A stretch of 28,222 nt of DNA from CAYVQF01 sp964454015 (GTDB taxonomy: Bacteria > Myxococcota_A > Bradymonadia > UBA4248): NCBI GenBank assembly GCA_964454015.1, contig CAYVQF010000068.1, positions 1 through 28,222 of the forward strand. The letters are read 5' to 3'. Of the stretch, positions 14,559 to 22,489 are shown one piece after another. The notes beneath the pieces are model-generated. The model ran no database searches. It was given only the letters and a program-made list of their open reading frames with translations, and was not told where the DNA came from. The position numbers and the translations under genes were made by a program. The stretch's first letter is position 1, and each line of letters starts with the position of its first letter.

Positions 14559-17500
14559 TCAGCGCGCCATTCCAAGGTGTTTGCGCGCCTTGGTGAGGGG
14601 ATCGCTGAGGGCGAAGAGGAGGAGGTCACCTGCGTCAGGGATTTGCCGCAAGGCTTGAATCCTCTCTTTGACCCCAAGGGTTGGAGTAGGAATGATCCCG
14701 TGGCTGCGCAACAGCCCGTCGAGGCTACCGCGAATGTCACGGCTCATGAGGAGGCCCGTGCGTCTGGCCGTGAGGGTGTTGGCGCGGCGCCATTCATTGA
14801 GGTCGAGTCGCAGCGAGCGCGGATCGAGCAGCTTGGCGTGCTCGATGACGGCCTTGCGATTGCGCCGCCCCAGGAAGGATGAGAGCTGCCGTACCACCTC
14901 GGCTTCGCCGAAGCCCTCGTGGGCCAGCCCCAAGAGCCCTTGCAAGAGGCGCAGGAAGTCACGGTTGTCGAGCAGGTGTAGCAGAGAGGTGCCGAGCATG
15001 AGGTGGGAGAGGCCAAGGCCGATGTGGTAGCGGATCTCTGCTTCTGAGGAAGGCAGGGCTCGCGGCCCGAGGATGAGCCGCTGGGGTTTCTCGTGGTCTA
15101 GGGCGACGGCGACCTCTGGCGCGGAGGTGAACATCAGCTCGAGGTTGGGGAATCCCAACAAGGCCGCACATTGGAAGGCCTGCGCCCGCGCGGGGTGGTC
15201 GTCGGGGCAGGCATAGGTGGGTATGGAGGGCAGCACGAAAATCTGCGCTTGAGGCCCGGCGCGGTAGAGAAGCTCCACCCCCCAGTCGGGCATTTTGGGG
15301 GCCTGCAGGTAGTTGAGGATGCCATCGCGCCCAATGGGAGCCGTTGGCGGGGCCACGACTCTGGCGGCCTCTTCGGCGCGCTGCAGGACTTTGGGCTCCC
15401 GCTCGCCAAAGGCAGCGAGCACTTGCTGGCAGCGGCCGAACAATTCGTGGAGGTCGACGGCTTCGAAACTGCGCGCCAGGAGGTAATAGGCCTCGACATT
15501 GAAGGGATCGAGTTGGACGGCCGCGAAGGTGTAGCGGCGGCTCTCGCTGGGGTCGAGGAAGAGGCGCGCTGCCAGCAGTTGGGCGTCGAGGTTGTGTGGC
15601 GCCGCTGTTGCGGCCAATTTGGCGTGGCGTTCAGCCTCGAAGCGCAGGTTGAGCTTCCCGGCCAATAACCTCGCCAAGCTGACCCGCACGGAGATGGTGG
15701 CGTCTGCCGTGGGAGAGGGGCTGGAATTGACGAAGTCCTCGAGGAGATCCACGATGGTCTTGGCGTCGTTCTGTTTGTCTGCCCAGGCGAGCAAGGCTTC
15801 GAGGGCGCTGCTTTCGCTGGGGATGAGGGCGACCAGCTCGCGCAGTTGGGCGCGTGCTTTCTCCGCGCGCTCCAGAGCGCGGTAGATTTTGGCGAGTTGA
15901 ACGCGCGCCTTGATCGTGTCGGGGCCTCGGGCCAGGCTGAGATAGGTCTCGAGGTTCTCGGCCGCTGCGGGCAATGCGCCCTGATCGTAGTGGGTACGGG
16001 CCAAGAGCTGGAGGGCCTCCAGGTCGTCGGGGGTGCGCAGCAGTTGCGCTTCCAAGGTGGCCTTGGCTTGGTCGAGCTGGCCCATGCGATCGCTCTGAAT
16101 ACGCGCCATGGCGATCATCCAATCGCGGTTCGCTGGGTTCTCTGGGGCGATCCGTGTCAGGCGTTGGTAGGCCTCGGTGGCTTCGAACCAATGCTCGCGT
16201 TTCGTCTCGACGAGGGCGAGCCTCTCCAGGGCTTGGAGGTTCGTGGGATCGATGCTCAGGACTTCTTCCAGGACGTTGGCGGCGCGCTCCAAGTCTTGCA
16301 GCTTCTCCTCACGGAGGGTGGCCATTTGTAACAATGTTGGCGGACGGAGCTCCGGGGCCAAGGCATCCGTGTAGACCCGCATGCTTTTGTCGACGCCCTC
16401 CCACTGTTTGGCGATGGTGTGCATTTCGATGAGGGCCTCACAGATATCGCGGCGTTCCGGTGCCAGGATCTGGGCTTGCCCCAGGCTTTGCTTGGCGCGA
16501 TTGAAATCGGCGAGGTGATCGCGGGCGATCTGGGCTGCGCTCAACCAGGCTGCGACCTTGCTTTCCCGGTGATGCAGGATGGCCGCCTCGTTCTCGCGGA
16601 GTGCGCAGGCCGTGGAATAATCCTGGGCGATCAGGGTGGCGTTGGCGGCCATCCGCAGGGCCGGTAAGTGTCCGTCGGCATGGGCCACGGCGTCGATGAG
16701 CAGCTTGTGCGCCTGCTCGGGTTCCTTGGCCGACAAGACCTCGGCCAAGCTAAGCCGAAGCTCGACTTGCTCGTCCTTGGAGGCAAAGCGGAGGCGTCGT
16801 TGCCAGAAGTCGGCCAGGCCCGCGCGGTTGATTTGGTTGCCCTCGAGGCGCTCGATGGCGATGAGGTTGAGGGGGTCTTTCTCCAGAATCGCCGCGAGGG
16901 CGCGACGCCCCTGAACATCTGCTTGGTCAAAGGGGAGCGACAGCTCTACGTCTTCGATGTCGGCCACGATCTGGTAGAGGGCGATGGCCAGGTTGGGGTC
17001 CTGTACTTCTCCTGCGAGCTCAAAGAAGAGTGTCGCCGCCTCTTCCCGCTGGCCAAGCTCGCTGAGCAGACAGGCGAGATTGAGGCGGGTGCCGGAAAGA
17101 TGTGGGGCGACAGCGAGGGCCATCTCGAATGGTTGGAGGGCTTCCTCGGCGTTACCCAATCGTCGGAAACACACGACGCCGAGCCTATAAGCCGCTTGGG
17201 CTTTGGTGTCGGGGTCTTTTTCACCCGCGAGGAGGTTGCGGAGGAGATGGGCCAAAGCATCCCAACGGCCACCCTGACCATAGACTTGCTCTAGGTGTTG
17301 CATCGCTGGTGCATAGGCTGGCACGGCGCCGATGGATTGGGTCAAGACCTGTTCGGCTTCAGCGGCCTGTCCAAAGCGGTCGTTGAGGAGCACCCCGATG
17401 CGGAAGAGCTCACCTGCCATGCGCAGCGGCGGCAGCGCCCGGGTGCTCCGTTGGACCAAGGCCTCGCGATACCTGGGCCAGTCTCTCTGCGCCAAGTGCA

Positions 17501-19820
17501 GCCGGATCAAACCATCTTGCGCGGCGACACAGTGCGGGTCGGCCAAGAGGGCCTTCTCGTAGGCGGCGATCGCCTCCCTGGGCTCGGCCAGGTCGCGCTC
17601 CAGGATGTGGGCGATTCTGACCAGCGCCTCGGCCTTCTCCTGGTTGGGCTGGATGGCCAGCATGGCCGTGTAGGCTTCGACGAGCTCGCGCGCCTGGCCG
17701 ACGCGTTGCAAAAGGAGGATGCGTTTGCGGTGGAGAGCGATGCGGAAAGGGTCCTCTTCGAGGGCTTGCTCGAGCAAGCTCAAGGCGCGCGCAGGGTCCT
17801 TGAGGGTCTCCGCCAAGATCTCCGCCTGCTGTTCCCGCAAGGCGGCGCGTCTGGGGGCGTCTTGGCAGAGATCGATCTCTGTCTCCAGGGTGGTCAGGAC
17901 CTGTTGCCAGGCTTGGGTGGCGCGCAGCAAGCGTTGTTGCATCCACAACGCGCCCAGCTCCTTGGGGCGAATGTTGCGGTAACGGGCCAAGACGCGCAGC
18001 GCCTCCTGCGCTTGGTGCAGGTGGGCGTCATAGATCTGGGCCAGGGTCCAGGCTAGGCCTGCTTCGACGTCGGGATCGCTCGCCGTGAGGAGGCGCTTTT
18101 CATAGAGAGCGGCCAGACGGGCGAAGTCGTTGTTAGCTCGCAAGAGGGTCTCGAGGCTGCAGAAGGCACCTAGATGGGTTGGCAGGACCTCGATGGCGCG
18201 CTCGAAACACTGCAAGGCTTGCGCCCTGTGTTCCTCGTGCTGGCGGCACAGCTCGCCCAGCTCATAGAAGCGCTCGCCGGCCTCGGTGATGTTGGTGGTG
18301 CGCTCGGCGGCATTCCACGCAAGCAGGATGTACTCGTCGATGCGCCCCACTTGCCACAACAGGTGGCGCAGCTTCTCGAGCGCTGCGCCATTGTGGGGTT
18401 GCTCTTCGAGCAGGCCGATGAGGACCTCGATAGCCGGTTCCTTTGACTCGTGATGGGTCAAGAGGTTGTCGACCCGCGCCAGGGCCCATTCGGCGCGCTC
18501 TTTGGGATCGGTGCTGCTGCCGAGGAGGCGGATGTAGGTCTTGTCCCGCTCGCGCCAAGCGTTGGCGCTGCGTTGGTAAACGTCGAGCAAGAGGTAAAGA
18601 GGGAGCGGATCTTCGGGTAGGATGGCGTAGGCCGATTCGAGACACTGCACGGCGGCTTGTTGATCACCGAGCCTTTCGGAAGCGAGGATGCCGGCGCGAA
18701 TGGAGAGGGCGTGCACCTGACGCAGGTCTTGGACGGCTTGGCTGTGCTTGACCAGCAGGTTGAAGAGGTCCTGCCAGCGCTCTTGGCGCAAAAAGAGTCG
18801 CTCGGCGCCGGCCACAGGGGCGCGATGTTCGGGCTGCAGAGCACTGGCGCGTGTGTAGGCCGTGACCGCGATGGCACTCTCATGGAGGTTGTGCTCGGCG
18901 ATCTCTGCCATCAGCATGCGATAGCTCATCTCGAGACGCGGGTCTTCGCAGCGATCGGCGATCTCTTCAATGATCGCCATTACCTGCGACCAGGCCCGTT
19001 GCTGGGCAAAGATCTGCCGTTGGAGCTCGAGCGTGGAGAGTGCGCCGGGCTGCAGGTGCAGGGCGCGCTGGCATGCCTCCAGGGCTTCGTCGTTGCGACC
19101 TAGGCTGTGCAGGAGGCGCGCCCGCTCCTCCGTGAGGGCTGCCCGCCTGGGGCGATGGTCGACCCTGTCTCCTTCGAGGGTCAACCCTTCGAGGCACGCA
19201 TCCCAGTGACCCGCTGCGCGGGCAAAGCGCCGCAGTTCCCGCATGGCTGAGATGCTGTCGGGGTTGCATGCCAAGGCGGCCTTGAGACGGGCGATGGCGG
19301 CGTCAGGCTGGCCTGCTAGCTCGAGGAGGCGCGCGACGGCCAAATGGATGGCGGCGGCCTGGGTCGACGGCGTAGCGCCGATAGCCCGCAGCTCCTTGTC
19401 GTAGTTCTCGATACTCTCAGCGACGGCGCTATCGATAGTATAAGCGGGGCCCTGCTGGGCTGGCTGGGGAGCGGTGGGGGGAGGCGCTGGCGTGGCGGGC
19501 ACGACCTGGGCTGCCCCCAGCCCTTTGAGGGTTGGCCCGCTGTGCTGAGGTAAAGGTGGCCGCTGTATGGCCCGCGGTAGACCCGGCTTGGCTGGACTTT
19601 CTGACCGTGGCGGCGCGGTCGTGGCGGCAGGTGCTTTGAGTGGCAAGGGCGGACGCGCTGGCGGGAGAGGCCGGGCGGGGGGGGGCGGCCCTTTCGCGGG
19701 CGGTCCGGCAGGACGGGCGCTGCCCTTATCCGTCGGGTTGAGGCCAGAGACTCTGGGGGCTGGGGGCTGGGGGCCTTTAGGGGCGGGTGCTTTGGGGGGG
19801 GAGCCGTCGTTGTCTTGCAT
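14559..19820 (-). CDS. Giant tetratricopeptide-repeat protein (1753 residues)
   Basis: This is the longest gene in the window. Residues 1 to about 125 are Pro/Ala/Lys-rich and probably disordered (KGPPPPARPLPPARPPLPL). From about 140 to 1430 there are dozens of TPR or TPR-like helical pairs, for example LGRNDEALEACQRALHLQPG and LGNAEEALQPFEMALAVAPH, forming a protein-binding solenoid. The last 310 or so residues are different: a predicted alpha/beta segment (QIFVLPSIPTYACPDDHPARAQ) and a helical segment that includes RYHIGLGLSHLMLG (1597-1610). That position recalls a metallopeptidase helix, but there is no HExxH. No signal peptide or membrane helix is present, so the protein is probably cytoplasmic. 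Large TPR scaffolds of this kind are common in Myxococcota; no partner can be named from sequence. The ATG at 19820 follows a weak ribosome site; a candidate promoter lies about 100 bp upstream. Confidence 0.9.
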   Translation of the reverse strand: MQDNDGSPPKAPAPKGPQPPAPRVSGLNPTDKGSARPAGPPAKGPPPPARPLPPARPPLPLKAPAATTAPPRSESPAKPGLPRAIQRPPLPQHSGPTLKGLGAAQVVPATPAPPPTAPQPAQQGPAYTIDSAVAESIENYDKELRAIGATPSTQAAAIHLAVARLLELAGQPDAAIARLKAALACNPDSISAMRELRRFARAAGHWDACLEGLTLEGDRVDHRPRRAALTEERARLLHSLGRNDEALEACQRALHLQPGALSTLELQRQIFAQQRAWSQVMAIIEEIADRCEDPRLEMSYRMLMAEIAEHNLHESAIAVTAYTRASALQPEHRAPVAGAERLFLRQERWQDLFNLLVKHSQAVQDLRQVHALSIRAGILASERLGDQQAAVQCLESAYAILPEDPLPLYLLLDVYQRSANAWRERDKTYIRLLGSSTDPKERAEWALARVDNLLTHHESKEPAIEVLIGLLEEQPHNGAALEKLRHLLWQVGRIDEYILLAWNAAERTTNITEAGERFYELGELCRQHEEHRAQALQCFERAIEVLPTHLGAFCSLETLLRANNDFARLAALYEKRLLTASDPDVEAGLAWTLAQIYDAHLHQAQEALRVLARYRNIRPKELGALWMQQRLLRATQAWQQVLTTLETEIDLCQDAPRRAALREQQAEILAETLKDPARALSLLEQALEEDPFRIALHRKRILLLQRVGQARELVEAYTAMLAIQPNQEKAEALVRIAHILERDLAEPREAIAAYEKALLADPHCVAAQDGLIRLHLAQRDWPRYREALVQRSTRALPPLRMAGELFRIGVLLNDRFGQAAEAEQVLTQSIGAVPAYAPAMQHLEQVYGQGGRWDALAHLLRNLLAGEKDPDTKAQAAYRLGVVCFRRLGNAEEALQPFEMALAVAPHLSGTRLNLACLLSELGQREEAATLFFELAGEVQDPNLAIALYQIVADIEDVELSLPFDQADVQGRRALAAILEKDPLNLIAIERLEGNQINRAGLADFWQRRLRFASKDEQVELRLSLAEVLSAKEPEQAHKLLIDAVAHADGHLPALRMAANATLIAQDYSTACALRENEAAILHHRESKVAAWLSAAQIARDHLADFNRAKQSLGQAQILAPERRDICEALIEMHTIAKQWEGVDKSMRVYTDALAPELRPPTLLQMATLREEKLQDLERAANVLEEVLSIDPTNLQALERLALVETKREHWFEATEAYQRLTRIAPENPANRDWMIAMARIQSDRMGQLDQAKATLEAQLLRTPDDLEALQLLARTHYDQGALPAAAENLETYLSLARGPDTIKARVQLAKIYRALERAEKARAQLRELVALIPSESSALEALLAWADKQNDAKTIVDLLEDFVNSSPSPTADATISVRVSLARLLAGKLNLRFEAERHAKLAATAAPHNLDAQLLAARLFLDPSESRRYTFAAVQLDPFNVEAYYLLARSFEAVDLHELFGRCQQVLAAFGEREPKVLQRAEEAARVVAPPTAPIGRDGILNYLQAPKMPDWGVELLYRAGPQAQIFVLPSIPTYACPDDHPARAQAFQCAALLGFPNLELMFTSAPEVAVALDHEKPQRLILGPRALPSSEAEIRYHIGLGLSHLMLGTSLLHLLDNRDFLRLLQGLLGLAHEGFGEAEVVRQLSSFLGRRNRKAVIEHAKLLDPRSLRLDLNEWRRANTLTARRTGLLMSRDIRGSLDGLLRSHGIIPTPTLGVKERIQALRQIPDAGDLLLFALSDPLTKARKHLGMAR

Positions 19821-19935
19821 GGGTCATCCGCAGGGATTCAAGCAGAATTGCGCGCACGACTCATGGGGTGACAAGCCGGCACGTCGGTGGGGGCCTTCGC
19901 AACCCGAACGGCTGGAGTATAGCGATCAAGGACAT
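19821..19935. other. Gap between TPR gene start and CoA-lyase stop
   Basis: The 115-bp gap would be the leader of the giant TPR gene. The decamer CGCAGGGATT occurs at 19829-19838 and again at 19948-19957 inside the end of the lyase gene, flanking the candidate promoter. No small gene was recognised. Confidence 0.35.
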
Positions 19936-19945
19936 CTAACGGCAA
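19916..19945 (-). promoter_or_regulatory. Candidate sigma-70-type promoter for the giant TPR gene
   Basis: On the minus strand TTGCCG (19945-19940) is followed after 18 bp by TATACT (19921-19916). This is the best -35/-10 pair I found in the window. The -35 element lies in the last codons of the CoA-lyase gene, and transcription would begin about 90 bp before the TPR start. It would let the TPR and amidohydrolase genes be expressed apart from the upstream three. Confidence 0.5.
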
Positions 19946-20820
19946 TTCGCAGGGATTGGACTATGGGCGAGGGCGATGGCCTGGGCCAGCGCGAGCACCC
20001 GCTCAGCCTCAGCGACGTGCATGTGCTCGATCAGGCGACCGTCGACGACGGCCACCCCACAGCCTGCTTCGCTGGCAGCCGTGACGGCCGCGATGACGCG
20101 CTCGGCGTTGGCACAGTCCTCGACGCTAGGGGAGAAGACAGCGTTGGCCATGGCGATGCTCTTGGGGTGGATCAGGCTCTTGCCATCGAAGCCCATCTCA
20201 CGCCCTTGTTCACAAGCGATGCGCAAGCCCTCTTCATCGTCGAGGTCACGGTGAATGCCATCGATGGCGACGATGCCAGCGGCCCGCGCCGCACACACTA
20301 TGCGCTGCATGGCGTAGAGCAGGGGCGTGCGCGCCGTCCCTGGCCGAGCCCGGAGCGCCGCCGCGAGGTCCGTGCTCCCCAGGATCAAGCCGGCGATGGA
20401 AGGGGCAGCGATACAGAGGTCATCCACCCGCTGAACGCCACGCGGGGTCTCGATCATCAGCCACAGGGACTGTTCGGGGCGGAGGTGTTCGCGACACTGC
20501 AGAACGCTCTCAGGTCGTTCCACTTTGGGCAACACCACACCGTCACAGCGAAGCTGGGCCAGGCTCGCCAGATCGGCCGCACCCCAGGGCGTATCCTGGC
20601 CGTTGACGCGGACCAGGCACCGTTTGCTGCCCATGGCGCCTGGCGCTCGCAGCAGTGCCACGAGTTGTTGACGTGCCAAGTCCTTGGCGCTGGGGGCGAC
20701 GGCGTCTTCCAAGTCGAGGATGACGGCGTCGGCGGCGACCTCTTGGGCTTTGGCCAAGGCGCGCGCGTTGCTGGCGGGCACGTAGAGCACAGAACGATAG
20801 GGGTAGATGATGTGACCCAT
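19936..20820 (-). CDS. CitE-like CoA ester lyase (HpcH/HpaI aldolase/citrate lyase family)
   Basis: The 294-residue TIM-barrel protein opens with YRSVLYVPASNARALAKA and the family signature VILDLEDAV (about 33-41). LMIETPRGV supplies the metal ligand Glu124, and LILGSTDLA supplies Asp151. The closing motifs are GFDGKSLIHPKSI (about 210-222) and VVDGRLIEHMHVAEAERVLA. The family cleaves or forms CoA thioesters, such as malyl-, citramalyl- or methylmalyl-CoA. No citrate lyase alpha or gamma subunit gene is nearby, which argues for a stand-alone CitE-like enzyme rather than a citrate lyase complex. I chose the ATG at 20820, 4 bp after the stop of the metallopeptidase gene; the longer frame to 20853 would add a run of prolines that only mirrors the upstream gene's 3' end. 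The tight spacing suggests co-translation. Confidence 0.9.
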   Translation of the reverse strand: MGHIIYPYRSVLYVPASNARALAKAQEVAADAVILDLEDAVAPSAKDLARQQLVALLRAPGAMGSKRCLVRVNGQDTPWGAADLASLAQLRCDGVVLPKVERPESVLQCREHLRPEQSLWLMIETPRGVQRVDDLCIAAPSIAGLILGSTDLAAALRARPGTARTPLLYAMQRIVCAARAAGIVAIDGIHRDLDDEEGLRIACEQGREMGFDGKSLIHPKSIAMANAVFSPSVEDCANAERVIAAVTAASEAGCGVAVVDGRLIEHMHVAEAERVLALAQAIALAHSPIPANCR

Positions 20821-20824
20821 GGAC

Positions 20825-22489
20825 CTAGGGGGAGGAGGGGGAGGGGGCGCCACTCAGCAGGCGCAGGTGCTCTTCAGCTTGCGCAGCCGCAGTGTCTTGT
20901 CCCAGGGCCCGCAGCGTTTTGGCGCGCAAACGGTGCACTTCGGGGTCGAAGGGGTTGATGGCGATGGCTTCCACGAGGCTGGCCAGCGCTTCGTGCCATT
21001 CCTCCAAGGCGACCCACGCTTCCGCCAAGGTCACAGACAGGGTGACATAGGCGTCGGCGTGGAGCGTCGCCAGGCGCATGGCCGCGACGGCTTCCTGGGG
21101 CATCCCGCCGTCGAGGAGGGCACGGCCGAGGCGCGTCTGTAGCACCGGGTTGTCGGGTCCCAGGTGGGTGCTGGCTTTGCGGTACTGGACCGCCGCCGCC
21201 CGCGGCCGCTGCCGCGACAAGAGGAGATCACCCAGATGCGCGGCCTGGCGTGCGGCGTCGTGGGGGATGTTGTCGATGTCCGTGACTTCGCCGCGCGAGA
21301 CCTCCTTGCGGAAAGCGATCTGTTCAAAGACGTCAGGCGCTTCATCGAGGGTATAGCGCCGCGGCCGGCTGAGCAGGTGCGCCTCCCAGTCACTGAGAAA
21401 AACACTGAATGGTTGACCGTAGACCAGGGCGACGGCGTCTTCCACCTCTGTGCCAGCGGCGATGTGGCGCAAAATATCAGCCAGGATCTGGGGTGAGCCC
21501 TCTTGGTGTAGCAGTTCCACGGCGGCAAAGACCTCGGCGTAGGCCAGCGAGGCGTCTTCTTGGGTGGGCAGCTTGGCCATGGAGGGGTGCATGGCGGCAA
21601 AGGAGATCAGGCGCTGCTCGCTGGCCCGACGGTGCAGTAGCCATTCCGCATAGGGCGCCAACTGCTGTGGCTGGCGCTGTTGGCGCCAGGCCCGTTCACT
21701 GTGCTTGGCGATGCCCTCGTGCAGCCAGATGGGGACGCGGCCGGCGCCGGCGATGTTGATGACCATGTGGGTGTATTCGTGCACCAAGGTATCGAGCCAA
21801 GCGTAGCCGCGGCGCATGACCCGGGGCGTGGTCAGCATGAGGCGATTGTATTTGCACAGGGCGATGGTGCCGGTGTTGAGGATGTCGTCCTCGGTGAGGG
21901 GGGAGACCCGCGCCAGATCGAGGGCCGCCCCATAGACCTCGACCCGAATGGGCAGCGCTGGCGTTGCGCCAAGCTCCTTGGCCAGATAGTCGTAAGCGCT
22001 GTCCAGGGCTTCGAAAATGAAGGGCACCAGGAGGGCGTCCACCCCCGGGGGGTGCAGCACCTCGACGCGACCGTTGGCGCTGCGCTGCCGCACGTGGTTG
22101 GCCGTGACGTCGGCAGTGTTCTGGACGAGCTCTCTCAAGGCGGCAGCGTAGTGGGCGTCGGCAGGGAGGGTGAGGATGGCGGCGTCCAACAGCCGCAGCG
22201 CTTCACCATAGTCCCCATGGTAAAAGGCGAGCTCACCTTTGAGGTAAAGCAACTCCGGTGCGTCAGGCCGCTCCGCCTCGAGGTGCGCCAGGAGCTCCGC
22301 CGCACCCGGGAAATCCCAGGCATCGAAGGCGTCGGTGATGGCACGGAAATCGAGGTTGGCTCTCGCCGTGACCGGGGCCAGGGCTAACCCCACCACGAGC
22401 ACCAGGGCGAGCCAGGGCCCTGCCCCTAGAGGTGTCCTGTGGCCGTCAATCCACGAGGGTTTTGTAGTAACGGGCGCTCTCACGTTCAT
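20825..22489 (-). CDS. Exported gluzincin-type zinc metallopeptidase with TPR repeats
   Basis: The 554-residue product has an N-terminal hydrophobic stretch (about 25-40, WLALVLVVGLALAPVTARA) that looks like a cleavable signal peptide with a long n-region. Residues about 50-115 form TPR-like helices. The catalytic part contains LVHEYTHMVINIAG with His237, Glu238 and His241, and the third zinc ligand is probably Glu258 in PIWLHEGIAKH, the arrangement of gluzincins (peptidase MA-like families). C-terminal TPRs occupy about 410-545 and end in a short Ser/Pro tail. The likely site of action is the periplasm or outer surface; the substrate is unknown. The ATG at 22489 overlaps the upstream DUF4175-like gene by 44 bp, implying translational coupling; a later start would remove part of the signal peptide. 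It is followed after 4 bp by the CoA lyase gene. Confidence 0.87.
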   Translation of the reverse strand: MNVRAPVTTKPSWIDGHRTPLGAGPWLALVLVVGLALAPVTARANLDFRAITDAFDAWDFPGAAELLAHLEAERPDAPELLYLKGELAFYHGDYGEALRLLDAAILTLPADAHYAAALRELVQNTADVTANHVRQRSANGRVEVLHPPGVDALLVPFIFEALDSAYDYLAKELGATPALPIRVEVYGAALDLARVSPLTEDDILNTGTIALCKYNRLMLTTPRVMRRGYAWLDTLVHEYTHMVINIAGAGRVPIWLHEGIAKHSERAWRQQRQPQQLAPYAEWLLHRRASEQRLISFAAMHPSMAKLPTQEDASLAYAEVFAAVELLHQEGSPQILADILRHIAAGTEVEDAVALVYGQPFSVFLSDWEAHLLSRPRRYTLDEAPDVFEQIAFRKEVSRGEVTDIDNIPHDAARQAAHLGDLLLSRQRPRAAAVQYRKASTHLGPDNPVLQTRLGRALLDGGMPQEAVAAMRLATLHADAYVTLSVTLAEAWVALEEWHEALASLVEAIAINPFDPEVHRLRAKTLRALGQDTAAAQAEEHLRLLSGAPSPSSP

